From NCBI GenBank assembly GCA_003104895.1, contig PQAG01000075.1:550-21245 (forward strand): a DNA stretch of 20,696 nucleotides. The letters are read 5' to 3'. Under the pieces are notes generated by a model, which did no database searches, was not told the origin of the DNA, and saw only the letters and a list, made by a program, of their open reading frames with translations. The DNA comes from Nitrosomonadales bacterium. Its GTDB lineage: Bacteria > Pseudomonadota > Gammaproteobacteria > Burkholderiales > Sulfuricellaceae. The position numbers were made by a program, and so were the translations under genes. Positions 6,129 to 13,480 of the stretch are shown here, in pieces (positions within the stretch are counted from its first letter, which is position 1; each line of letters starts with the position of its first letter).

Positions 6129-7137
6129 GTTCGGACTCAATCGGGTTCATTAACTGCATATAGGATAACAATAATTGCTCCAGAAACAACTGGGTATTCA
6201 GCGGATGATGCACATTTTTTTGCGCCGCCAGCAGCTCTTTCTGGAATGCCAGGGCGGCATGCAAAGGAATGCGCGGTGCCAGCGTCCGGATTTCGGCGGC
6301 GAAATCCGGCTGGTAGCGGATCAGGCCGCACAGGCGGCAGCCGATCAGGTCATATAGCCATTGCTGCAGCCACCTCACCATATTGACCAGATCCATTTTC
6401 TCGTTTTTTTCAGCCAGTGCGATGGGGTCAAGCGACTGGAGCCGGGCAAGTTGCGACAGGAAGCCCTGGCGCAGTTCCTTCAGTTCATCCCCGGACAGTT
6501 CCTGTGCCGCCAGCGGCGCATACCCTGCCTGCGCCAGCAATGGCGCCGGATCAGCCACGCCCTGCCGGCGCAGCCAGTCCATGGACTGCTCCACTGAAGG
6601 CACGGGAAAAGCCAGCTTGAGGCAGCGGCTACGCACCGTGGGCAAGAGAGATTGCGCCTGGTGCGCCACGAGAATGATCAGGGTATGCGGCGGCGGCTCT
6701 TCCAGGGTTTTCAGCAAGGCATTGGCTGCATTGCTGTTCATGGCCTCCGCCGGATGGATCAGGATCACGCGCATGCCGTTGCGATGCGTGCTGAGGCTGA
6801 CCAGCCCGGCCAGCTCCCGGATCTGCTCGATCTTGATTTCCTGGCTGGGTTTCCTGCCCTTGGCCGGCTTGTCATCTTCGGCCTCGGTCAGCGCCTCGGG
6901 CTCCACGCTGCGAAAATCGGGATGGTTCCCCTGCTCAAACCAGCCGCAGGCGAGGCAATGTCCACACCCCTCGCCGGAGGGCTGCGGTGTTTCGCACAGC
7001 AAGCCCTGGGCCAGAGCGCGCGCAAACTCGAACTTGCCCACCCCCTTGCGCCCCTGGAACAGCAGGGCATGGGGCAGATTCTGGCGCATTGAATTGATCC
7101 GGCGCCAGATCTCCGTTTGCCAGGGATAGATCGCCAC
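6121..7137 (-). CDS. holB: DNA polymerase III subunit delta prime
   Basis: A 338-residue clamp-loader subunit of the AAA+ family that helps load the beta clamp. A Walker-A-like loop GRKGVGKF is at 29-36, and four cysteines at 48, 58, 61 and 64 make the zinc module of delta-prime/gamma/tau subunits. The conserved LLKTLEEPP stretch and the TVRSRCLKL motif (SRC, which supplies the arginine finger in trans) are present. The C-terminal collar domain is helical. The start is GTG, 4 nt after the tmk stop, with GGA about 10 nt upstream; this gives the family-typical MAIYPWQ N-terminus. Relative to the family an insertion with charged residues (around 80-100) precedes the Walker B area. The gene is in the usual tmk-holB-pilZ order. 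Confidence 0.95.
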   Translation of the reverse strand: MAIYPWQTEIWRRINSMRQNLPHALLFQGRKGVGKFEFARALAQGLLCETPQPSGEGCGHCLACGWFEQGNHPDFRSVEPEALTEAEDDKPAKGRKPSQEIKIEQIRELAGLVSLSTHRNGMRVILIHPAEAMNSNAANALLKTLEEPPPHTLIILVAHQAQSLLPTVRSRCLKLAFPVPSVEQSMDWLRRQGVADPAPLLAQAGYAPLAAQELSGDELKELRQGFLSQLARLQSLDPIALAEKNEKMDLVNMVRWLQQWLYDLIGCRLCGLIRYQPDFAAEIRTLAPRIPLHAALAFQKELLAAQKNVHHPLNTQLFLEQLLLSYMQLMNPIESEHG

Positions 7138-7141
7138 GTGC

Positions 7142-7747
7142 TTACAATCCGGAAATCAAGGTTTCAAGTTGCGTGCGGATCTGCGGCACAGTCCGGGTCG
7201 AATCGACAACACGGATGCGCGCCGGGAACTGAGCCGCGCGGGCAAGATAGGCCTGCCGCACGCGCTGGAAGAAGTCCTGCTGCTCCTGTTCGAAGCGGTC
7301 CAGCGTGGCGCTGGCGGAAAGGCGCTGGCGCGCCACTTCGAGCGGGACGTCGAAGAGCAGGGTCAGATCCGGCTGCAGGCCCTGCTGCACCCACTCCTCC
7401 AGGATGCGCAGGCGCGCTTCGTCAATGCCGCGGCCACCGCCCTGGTAGGCAAAACTGGCATCGGTGAAACGGTCCGAAATCACCCATTTCCCCGCCTCCA
7501 GCGCCGGCAGGATGACCTGCGCCAGGTGCTCGCGCCGCGACGCAAACATCAGCAGCGCCTCGGTCTCCAGGTGCATGGCGTGGTTGAGCAGCAGGCCGCG
7601 CAGCGTCTCGCCCAGCGGAGTGCCGCCCGGCTCCCGGGTCACCACCACCTCCAGCCCGCGCTGCGTCAGGGTGTCTGCCAGCCAGGCGAGATGGGTGCTT
7701 TTGCCTGCCCCGTCGATGCCTTCAAGCGTAATGAATTTGCCTTTGAT
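7142..7747 (-). CDS. tmk: Thymidylate kinase with apparent ATC start
   Basis: dTMP kinase, which makes dTDP for DNA synthesis; 201 residues if translation starts at ATC 7745-7747. The P-loop GIDGAGKST (10-18), TREPGGT, the DRF motif (SDRFTDAS), YQGGGRG and the C-terminal region are all intact. The unusual point is the start. The frame is closed by TGA at 7769-7771, and between it and the P-loop there is no ATG, GTG, TTG or CTG. The first ATG-like codon is ATC, exactly where homologues have the Met of M-K/R-GKFITLEG, and a good AAGGA Shine-Dalgarno lies 7 nt upstream. An annotation pipeline would start it at the GTG at 7648 and lose the P-loop. Either a rare AUC start or a one-base sequence error (C for G) explains this. 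It lies 10 nt after mltG. Confidence 0.9.
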   Translation of the reverse strand: MKGKFITLEGIDGAGKSTHLAWLADTLTQRGLEVVVTREPGGTPLGETLRGLLLNHAMHLETEALLMFASRREHLAQVILPALEAGKWVISDRFTDASFAYQGGGRGIDEARLRILEEWVQQGLQPDLTLLFDVPLEVARQRLSASATLDRFEQEQQDFFQRVRQAYLARAAQFPARIRVVDSTRTVPQIRTQLETLISGL

Positions 7748-7757
7748 TTTGAATTCC

Positions 7758-8747
7758 TTATTTACGGTTCAACTGATAGCGTGCCACCGCCAGATTGTGC
7801 TCTTCCAGACTGCTGGAAAACTTGTGCGTGCCATTGCCCTTGCCGACAAAATACAGCGCCTTCGTCGCTGCCGGGTGTACCGCGGCCTGCAGCGCGCCCC
7901 AGCCAGGCATGGAGATCGGCCCCGGCGGCAGGCCGGAACGGGTATAGGTATTATACGGCGTGTCCGCCAGCAGGTCCGTGCGGCGCAGGTTGCCGTCGAA
8001 ACCGCCGCCCAGGCCATAAATCACGGTGGGATCGGTCTGCAGGCGCATATTGAGGCGCAGACGGTTGACGAACACCCCGGCGATCATCGGCCGTTCGCTC
8101 GCCTGCCCCGTTTCCTTCTCGACAATGGAAGCCATGATCAGGGCTTCATAAGGCGTGAGGTAGGGCAGCAGCGGATCGCGTTCCGCCCACGCGCTTTCAA
8201 GGCGTTTCTGCATTGCCTGGTAGGCGCGCCTGAGGATGTCCAGATCGCTCATGCCGCTGCTGAAATAGTAGGTATCGGGGAAAAACAGCCCTTCCGCCAG
8301 CTTTTCCTGCGCCCCAATTTTTTCCAGGATTTCCTGCTCGCTCATTTGCGCCGAGTCGTGGCGGATCGCCTGGTGCTCGTCCAGAGCCTGCCGCATGCGC
8401 CTGAAATTCCAGCCTTCGATCAGGGCAATCTCGCTCTGGCTCACGTCACCACGGGTAATCATGCGGAACAGCTGGAACGGGGTGGGATTTTTTTCCAGAT
8501 AATAATTGCCGGCCTTGAGTTCCCCCGCCTTGCCCAGGACGCGCACCAGCACGGTAAAAGTCCACGGCTCCTTCAGCACGTTGGCGTCCACCAGCTGGCG
8601 CGACACGCCGCGCAGGGAACTGCCATGCTTGAGGGTGAAATCATAGGGCATGCTCGGCAACTGCAGCGGCGTGGCGACAAAATAGATTACCCACCCTGCC
8701 ACCAGCAGCAGCGCCAGCACGAAGAGCCGAAACAGTTTTTTAATCAT
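7758..8747 (-). CDS. mltG: Endolytic murein transglycosylase MltG (YceG)
   Basis: A 329-residue inner-membrane endolytic transglycosylase that cuts nascent glycan strands and is thought to terminate peptidoglycan polymerisation. One N-terminal transmembrane helix (about 5-25, after MIKKLFR) is followed by a LysM-like region and the catalytic YceG domain. The signature ALIMASIVEKET carries the catalytic Glu (likely Glu210), followed by VFVNRLRL, LQTDPTVIYG, YNTYTRSGLPPGPI and HPA...LYFVG, all classical for the family. Length is normal. Its ATG overlaps the pabC stop by 8 nt, and its own TAA precedes tmk by 10 nt, so pabC-mltG-tmk are tightly coupled as in many proteobacteria. Confidence 0.97.
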   Translation of the reverse strand: MIKKLFRLFVLALLLVAGWVIYFVATPLQLPSMPYDFTLKHGSSLRGVSRQLVDANVLKEPWTFTVLVRVLGKAGELKAGNYYLEKNPTPFQLFRMITRGDVSQSEIALIEGWNFRRMRQALDEHQAIRHDSAQMSEQEILEKIGAQEKLAEGLFFPDTYYFSSGMSDLDILRRAYQAMQKRLESAWAERDPLLPYLTPYEALIMASIVEKETGQASERPMIAGVFVNRLRLNMRLQTDPTVIYGLGGGFDGNLRRTDLLADTPYNTYTRSGLPPGPISMPGWGALQAAVHPAATKALYFVGKGNGTHKFSSSLEEHNLAVARYQLNRK

Positions 8748-9543
8748 CCCGTTCGTCCAGCAAGGCCCTCAGGCGGGCGCTGACGGCGCCGCCATTCCAC
8801 ACCCGGCCGTTGAATTCCCGCACTTGCCACACGCCGATCACGCTGTTGCACAGCATCACCTCGTCGGCTGCCATCAAGGCATCCAGCGGAAGGGAGGCGA
8901 TCCGGGTCTTCAGGCCCAGCTCCGCAGCAAAGGCAAGAATGCGGTCGCGCTGCACACCCGCCACGCCGCAGCGGCTCAGGTCCGGCGTATGCAGCACCCC
9001 ATCCCGCAAGGCGAAAACATTGCTCATGGTGCCCTCGATCACGCTGCCCGCCTCGTCCAGCAGTATGCCTTCCGCGATCGCCGCATCATTCCATTCCATG
9101 CGCGCCAGCACGTTCTCCAGACGGTTGAGGTGCTTGACCCCCGCCAGGCGCGGCTGGGAAGCCAGGCGCAGGCTGCACAAGTGCGCTTTCACCCCGCTGG
9201 TGCTATGACTGGAAGGATAATCCGGCAGGGAACTGGCCGTCACGACACGGGTCGGCATGGCATCCGCCACCACGGCGTAGCCGCGCGCGCCCGGCCCGCG
9301 CGTGATGATAATCTTGGCCACGCAATCCGGGGGCAGCTGCGCCAGCTCTGCTGCCAGCATGGCTGCATCGGGACAGCGCAAATTGAGTGACGTGCAATCC
9401 GCCGCCAGCTTTGCATACTGCCTGGCCCAGCAGCGCGAAACGCCCCCCGCCCTTTTCAGGGTGCGGAACACGCCGTCGCCGTATAGCAGGCCGCGGTCGT
9501 TGGCAGAAACGGCATCCGAGGGGATGCCATTGATCAGTGTCAT
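8740..9543 (-). CDS. pabC: Aminodeoxychorismate lyase
   Basis: A 267-residue PLP fold-type IV enzyme that converts 4-amino-4-deoxychorismate to p-aminobenzoate and pyruvate for folate synthesis. Visible elements are INGIPSDAVSANDRGLLYGDG at the N-terminus, the PLP lysine in VKHLNRLENV (Lys137), EGTMSNVF and the SGVAGVQRD-like GVAGVQRDRIL. These separate PabC and D-amino-acid or branched-chain aminotransferase relatives only partly, but the position directly before mltG and tmk is the conserved PabC site. In many genomes acpP-fabF come just upstream; here the gene is instead first in its operon and diverges from mutS. Confidence 0.93.
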   Translation of the reverse strand: MTLINGIPSDAVSANDRGLLYGDGVFRTLKRAGGVSRCWARQYAKLAADCTSLNLRCPDAAMLAAELAQLPPDCVAKIIITRGPGARGYAVVADAMPTRVVTASSLPDYPSSHSTSGVKAHLCSLRLASQPRLAGVKHLNRLENVLARMEWNDAAIAEGILLDEAGSVIEGTMSNVFALRDGVLHTPDLSRCGVAGVQRDRILAFAAELGLKTRIASLPLDALMAADEVMLCNSVIGVWQVREFNGRVWNGGAVSARLRALLDERDD

Positions 9544-9570
9544 GAAATCCGAATATTTGAAAAATGGGCT

Positions 9571-9576
9571 ATTTTA
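9571..9576 (-). promoter_or_regulatory. Possible -10 element for the pabC operon
   Basis: The minus strand reads TAAAAT here, 27 nt upstream of the pabC ATG, in an AT-rich part of the 161-nt divergent gap. No good -35 is seen at 16-18 nt; TTGTTG occurs at a 14-nt spacing. It is offered as the most likely place for the operon promoter, not as a firm call. Confidence 0.3.
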
Positions 9577-9641
9577 CCTGTTTGTGAATTCAACAAGAAA
9601 GCACACTGGCCTTTATTCCTCCAGTCTTGAATGGATGCGGT

Positions 9642-9647
9642 TAGAAT
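9642..9647 (+). promoter_or_regulatory. Possible -10 element for mutS
   Basis: TAGAAT lies 57 nt upstream of the mutS ATG in the divergent gap. The same GTTAGAAT octamer occurs upstream of bcp on the minus strand (13305-13310). No convincing -35 is at standard spacing. The ribosome-binding site is probably GGAAGAA at 9689-9695, rather far from the ATG. Confidence 0.3.
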
Positions 9648-9704
9648 CTCGATTTTTGACCACCGCCCAGACCTGATCCGGAACAGCCGGAAGAATAACC
9701 TGCC

Positions 9705-12266
9705 ATGAGCAAAACCAAGGACCTCGAAAAACACACCCCCATGATGCAGCAATACCTGCGCATCAAGGCGGAACACCCCGGCATGCTGCTGTTTTACCGC
9801 ATGGGGGATTTTTACGAGCTGTTTTTCAGCGATGCGGAACGGGCGGCGCAGCTGCTGGGCATCACCCTCACCACCCGTGGCGCTTCGGCGGGCGAGCCGA
9901 TCAAGATGGCGGGCGTTCCCTATCACGCGGCCGAGCAATATCTTGCCAAGCTGGTCAAGCTGGGAGAAGCGGTGGCCATCTGCGAGCAGGTGGGCGACCC
10001 GGCCGCCTCGAAAGGCCCGGTGGAGCGCAAGGTGGCGCGCATCATCACCCCCGGCACCCTGACCGATGCCGCGCTGCTCGACGACAAGCGCGACAGCCTG
10101 CTGCTGGCCGTGACCGCCGGCAAAAACCAGCTCGGCGCGGCCTGGCTGAACCTGGCGAGCGGCCGCTTCACGCTGATGGAAATGGCGCCGGAGCAGCTTG
10201 GGGCGGCGCTGGAACGGCTTGCCCCGTCGGAAGTTCTTTACCCGGAAGGCTTTGACCATCCCGCCCTGGGTAGCGCGAAGTGCGCATCCAAGGCCCTGGC
10301 GCCGTGGCAGTTCGATCCGGATTCCGCCCGCAACAAGCTGACAGCACAGTTCGGCACGCGCGACCTGGATGGTTTCGGCTGCGCCGGCCTGAATCCGGCG
10401 ATTGCAGCCGCCGGCGCCCTGCTGGAGTACGCCCAGAGCACGCAATGCGGCAAGCTGCCCCACATCCAGAGCCTGCGCGTGGAACGAGAGAGCGACTTCG
10501 TGCTGCTCGACGCCGCAGCGCGGCGCAATCTGGAAATCAGCGAAACCCTGCGCGGCGAAGCTGCCCCCACCCTGCTCTCCATGCTCGACACCTGCGCCAG
10601 CGGCATGGGCAGCCGCGCCCTGCGCCACTGGCTGCACCATCCGCTGCGCGACTATGCCATCCTGCGCGGCCGTCAGGACGCCATTGCCACGCTGCTGGGC
10701 GATGGCATTGCTGCGCCCCATCAGGGCCTACACAGAATCCTGCGGCAGTGCGCGGACATCGAGCGCATCACCGGCCGCATCGCCCTGAGCAGCGCCCGTC
10801 CGCGCGACCTGTCCGGCTTGCGCGACAGCCTGGCGCTGCTGCCCCAGTTGCAGGGCATCCTGAATAGCCTCGACAGCCCGCGCCTCAGGGAGCTCGATCT
10901 CGCCGGCGAGGCGGCGCAGCAAATCACCAACACATTGCGCCTGGCGATCATGGACGAGCCCAGCAGCGTGCTGCGCGAAGGCGGCGTCATCGCCACCGGC
11001 TTTGACGCCGAACTGGACGAGCTGCGCGCCATCCAGACCAATTGCGGCGATTTCCTGCTGGACCTGGAAACCCGCGAACGGGAGCGCAGCGGCATCGCCA
11101 ATCTCAAGGTCGAATACAACCGCGTGCACGGTTTCTACATCGAGGTCAGCCGTGCCAACGCAGACAATGTGCCGGAGGATTACCGCCGCCGCCAGACCCT
11201 GAAAAATGCCGAACGCTACATTACCCCGGAACTGAAAGCCTTCGAGGACAAGGCGCTGTCCGCCTCGGAGCGCGCGCTGGCGCGCGAGAAACTGCTGTAC
11301 GAGGGCCTGCTGGACATGCTCCAGCCCCACCTGACCACCCTGCAGGCCATTGCCGCCACGGTGGCAGAACTGGATGTCTTGTCTGCCCTCGCCGAGCGCG
11401 CCGGGGCGCTGAACCTGACCGCGCCGGAATTCTGCGACGAGGCGCTGATCGACATCCAGGCGGGGCGCCACCTGGTGGTGGAAAACCAGACTGACAACTT
11501 CATCGCCAACGATGCCCGGCTTTCCCGCACGCGCCAGATGCTGCTCATCACCGGCCCCAACATGGGCGGCAAATCGACCTACATGCGGCAGACGGCGCTG
11601 ATCGTTCTGCTGGCCTACTGCGGCAGCTTCGTCCCGGCGCAGGGCGCGCGCATCGGCCCGGTGGACCAGATCTTCACCCGCATCGGCGCCTCCGACGACC
11701 TGGCCGGCGGACGCTCCACCTTCATGGTGGAAATGACGGAAACCGCCAACATCCTGCACAACGCCACCGAGAACAGCCTGGTGCTGCTGGACGAAATCGG
11801 GCGCGGCACCTCCACCTTCGACGGCCTGGCCCTGGCCTGGGCCATCGCGCGCCAGCTGATCGGCAAAACCCGCTGCCATACCCTGTTCGCCACCCATTAC
11901 TTCGAGCTGACCCAGCTCGCGCAGGAATTCAGGCAGGTCGCCAATGTGCACCTCGACGCGGTTGAGCACCGCGACCGCATCGTGTTTCTGCACAGCGTGG
12001 AAGAAGGCCCGGCCAGCCAGAGCTACGGCCTGCAGGTGGCGCAGCTGGCCGGGGTGCCGGCAGGCGTGATCCAGCAGGCGAAAAAAAGGCTGCTGCAACT
12101 GGAACAGCAGGGACTGGAAGCAAGTCCGCAGCAGGACCTGTTTGCGGCCGCCCCAGTCGAGGAAACAGAGCATCCTGCAATCGAGACGCTGAAACAGCTT
12201 GACCCGGATGAATTGAGCCCCAGGGAGGCGCTGGAACTGGTTTACCGGTTGAAGAAGATGGGGTGA
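9705..12266 (+). CDS. mutS: DNA mismatch repair protein MutS
   Basis: An 853-residue MutS, the mismatch-recognition ATPase that starts methyl-directed or MutL-dependent repair. The mismatch-reading FYELF motif is at 36-40 (Phe36, Glu38) inside domain I. Connector, lever and clamp domains follow (around 130-570). The ABC-type ATPase has GPNMGGKST (617-625), signature-like residues in GGRSTFMVEM, Walker B LLDEIGRGTSTFDG and the FATHYFELT H-loop. The C-terminal LSPREALELVYRLKKM forms the dimer/tetramer helix, so the protein is complete and not truncated. It is the only long plus-strand gene here, divergent from the pabC operon and convergent with slyD; its stop codon is inside a large hairpin. 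Confidence 0.99.
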   Translation: MSKTKDLEKHTPMMQQYLRIKAEHPGMLLFYRMGDFYELFFSDAERAAQLLGITLTTRGASAGEPIKMAGVPYHAAEQYLAKLVKLGEAVAICEQVGDPAASKGPVERKVARIITPGTLTDAALLDDKRDSLLLAVTAGKNQLGAAWLNLASGRFTLMEMAPEQLGAALERLAPSEVLYPEGFDHPALGSAKCASKALAPWQFDPDSARNKLTAQFGTRDLDGFGCAGLNPAIAAAGALLEYAQSTQCGKLPHIQSLRVERESDFVLLDAAARRNLEISETLRGEAAPTLLSMLDTCASGMGSRALRHWLHHPLRDYAILRGRQDAIATLLGDGIAAPHQGLHRILRQCADIERITGRIALSSARPRDLSGLRDSLALLPQLQGILNSLDSPRLRELDLAGEAAQQITNTLRLAIMDEPSSVLREGGVIATGFDAELDELRAIQTNCGDFLLDLETRERERSGIANLKVEYNRVHGFYIEVSRANADNVPEDYRRRQTLKNAERYITPELKAFEDKALSASERALAREKLLYEGLLDMLQPHLTTLQAIAATVAELDVLSALAERAGALNLTAPEFCDEALIDIQAGRHLVVENQTDNFIANDARLSRTRQMLLITGPNMGGKSTYMRQTALIVLLAYCGSFVPAQGARIGPVDQIFTRIGASDDLAGGRSTFMVEMTETANILHNATENSLVLLDEIGRGTSTFDGLALAWAIARQLIGKTRCHTLFATHYFELTQLAQEFRQVANVHLDAVEHRDRIVFLHSVEEGPASQSYGLQVAQLAGVPAGVIQQAKKRLLQLEQQGLEASPQQDLFAAAPVEETEHPAIETLKQLDPDELSPREALELVYRLKKMG

Positions 12267-12318
12267 GCGGTGAGCGGTGAGCGGTGTCAGCTTACTGCTT
12301 ACTGCTCACCGCTCACCC
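12261..12318 (+). repeat. Eight-unit 7-mer array folding into a 25-bp hairpin
   Basis: From 12263 to 12318 the DNA is eight 7-mers: GTGAGCG three times, GTGTCAG, CTTACTG twice, CTCACCG, CTCACCC. In the plus-strand RNA, 12261-12285 pairs with 12294-12318 over 25 bp around an 8-nt loop. The outer 15 bp are Watson-Crick; three pairs of the inner 10 bp are G-U, so the stem is perfect only in mutS-sense RNA. It begins in the mutS stop codon and ends 3 nt before the slyD stop. No U-run follows, so it may act as a 3' mRNA-end structure rather than a classical terminator. Confidence 0.8.
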
Positions 12319-12321
12319 TAA

Positions 12322-12804
12322 TCAGTGATGGTGCCCGTGCGGGCCGTGGGCGTGCTCGTGGGCGATTTCATCTTCTGTGGCGGGGCGCACATCCGTCACC
12401 TCGCACTTGAACAGCAGCCGCTGCCCGGCCAGGGGATGGTTGCCGTCCACGACCACCTTGTCCTTGGTGACATCGGTCACGGTGTAGAGAATCCACTCAT
12501 CCTCGCCCTCCGCAGCGCCCTCGAACTGCATGCCCACTTCCAGCTTGTCGTCGGGGAACTGGCTGCGCGGCTCGATCCGCACCAGGTCGGCATCGTATTC
12601 GCCGAAGGCGTGATCCGGCTCCAGGGTGATTTCGCAGTTGTCACCCGCCGCCTTGCCCTGCAGCGCTTCTTCCACGGTCGGGAAAATGCCGTCGTAGCCG
12701 CCATGCAGGTAGCTGACGGGTTCTTCGCTATTTTCCAGTACTTCGCCATCGCTGTTGCGCAGTTCATAGCGAATCGATACAACGGTATTTTTTGCAATTT
12801 TCAT
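12322..12804 (-). CDS. slyD: FKBP-type peptidyl-prolyl isomerase SlyD
   Basis: A 160-residue SlyD-type protein: peptidyl-prolyl cis-trans isomerase plus chaperone, and in E. coli a nickel-handling partner of hydrogenase maturation. The FKBP half-domains (VVSIRYELRNSDGEVLENS, then YLHGGYDGIFPTVEEAL) enclose an insert-in-flap region (about 70-120, from HAFGEYDADLV to the VVVDGNHPLAGQ motif) that gives chaperone activity. The tail AHEHAHGPHGHHH is histidine-rich but much shorter than E. coli SlyD's and lacks its cysteines. The start overlaps the bcp stop as ATGA, so slyD is the second gene of a bcp-slyD pair. Identity is firm; metal binding is inferred from the His tail. Confidence 0.94.
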   Translation of the reverse strand: MKIAKNTVVSIRYELRNSDGEVLENSEEPVSYLHGGYDGIFPTVEEALQGKAAGDNCEITLEPDHAFGEYDADLVRIEPRSQFPDDKLEVGMQFEGAAEGEDEWILYTVTDVTKDKVVVDGNHPLAGQRLLFKCEVTDVRPATEDEIAHEHAHGPHGHHH

Positions 12805-13271
12805 GCTTGCTCCAGGTTTTGCACAAGGCGCATCGCTTCAGCGGCATGGCCGCGGGGATTCACGCTGTAGAGCGCGTGACGCAATACACCCAGTTTATCG
12901 ATAATAAAAGTGGAGCGCACGATCCCCATTTTCTTTACGCCGTCCTTTTCCTTCTCCTGCCATACCCCGTATTTCTCGCACATTTCGCCCTCGGTATCGG
13001 CCAGCAGCCGGACTGTCAGGCCGTGCTTGTCGCGAAATGCGGCGTGGGAAATGCAGTCATCCCGGCTAACACCGAGCACCACGGTGTTCATCTGGTCAAG
13101 ATCTTCTTCCAGCTCACTGAACTCGATGGCCTGAATGGTGCACCCTGGCGTATCGTCCTTGGGATAGAAATACAGGATCAGGTTCTTGCCTTTGAAGTCT
13201 TTCAGGCCCAGCATTTCCATATCGGAGTCAGGCAGGCGAAAAATGGGGGCGGGCTGTCCAATTTCCAGCAT
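12801..13271 (-). CDS. bcp: Thioredoxin-dependent thiol peroxidase (Bcp/PrxQ)
   Basis: A 156-residue peroxiredoxin that reduces hydrogen peroxide and organic peroxides using thioredoxin. The active site FYPKDDTPGCT contains the peroxidatic Cys44. In E. coli Bcp the resolving Cys lies five residues later (CTxQACxxR); here that position is Ile49 (CTIQAIEF). Other cysteines are Cys73 (RDDCISH) and Cys98 (GEMCEKYG), so this is a 1-Cys type or uses a different resolving Cys. The frame extends to a GTG at 13304, but the ATG at 13269-13271 gives MLEIGQPAPIF and exactly the 156 residues typical of Bcp, and the GTG would lie in the promoter. It shares ATGA with slyD. Confidence 0.94.
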   Translation of the reverse strand: MLEIGQPAPIFRLPDSDMEMLGLKDFKGKNLILYFYPKDDTPGCTIQAIEFSELEEDLDQMNTVVLGVSRDDCISHAAFRDKHGLTVRLLADTEGEMCEKYGVWQEKEKDGVKKMGIVRSTFIIDKLGVLRHALYSVNPRGHAAEAMRLVQNLEQA

Positions 13272-13304
13272 CTGGATCTCAATTGTTGAATGATAAAGGC
13301 GCAC

Positions 13305-13310
13305 ATTCTA
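13305..13310 (-). promoter_or_regulatory. Possible -10 element for bcp-slyD
   Basis: The minus strand reads GTTAGAATG here, with TAGAAT placed so that transcription would start near 13298 and leave a 27-nt leader before the bcp ATG. The -35 region is weak. The rest of the 209-nt gap to the next gene (13272-13480) shows no RNA gene and no convincing protein gene. Confidence 0.35.
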
Positions 13311-13480
13311 ACTGATTTTGCCCAGCCGCTATACCTTCAGGATCCCCGTTTCGAATGGCCATCCCTTTCCCCGGCTTCAGCGCCCTGCCGTACCCGGGCA
13401 TCAGGCCTGGAATTGGAAAACATGCCTCACCAGTGGTACTGTGGCGCTTATATCGTGCTGGAATTAGGGAGCCTCTGATC

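Noticed and set aside
7142..7648. 168-residue tmk starting at GTG 7648
   Set aside because: This start would remove the P-loop and first beta strand, leaving an inactive kinase.
9540..12173. Long minus-strand open frames (393 and 481 codons) opposite mutS
   Set aside because: They mirror the codon pattern of mutS, have low-complexity His/Gln/Gly/Ala composition and no domain signatures; high-GC genes commonly give open antisense frames.
13425..13465. Sigma-54 promoter (TGGTAC...GC) upstream of 13481
   Set aside because: The GG-GC spacing is one base off and the TTGCW element is missing.
13290..13478. 62-codon plus-strand ORF ending 2 nt before the gene at 13481
   Set aside because: It overlaps the bcp promoter region, uses codons unlike the neighbours (ATA, CTA, mixed third positions), lacks a ribosome-binding site and shows no family motif. 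A coupled leader peptide cannot be excluded.
13355..13480. N-terminal extension of the 13481 gene from an ATG at 13355
   Set aside because: The extension is Pro-rich without structure and the ATG at 13481 has a better ribosome-binding site; conservation would be needed to accept it.
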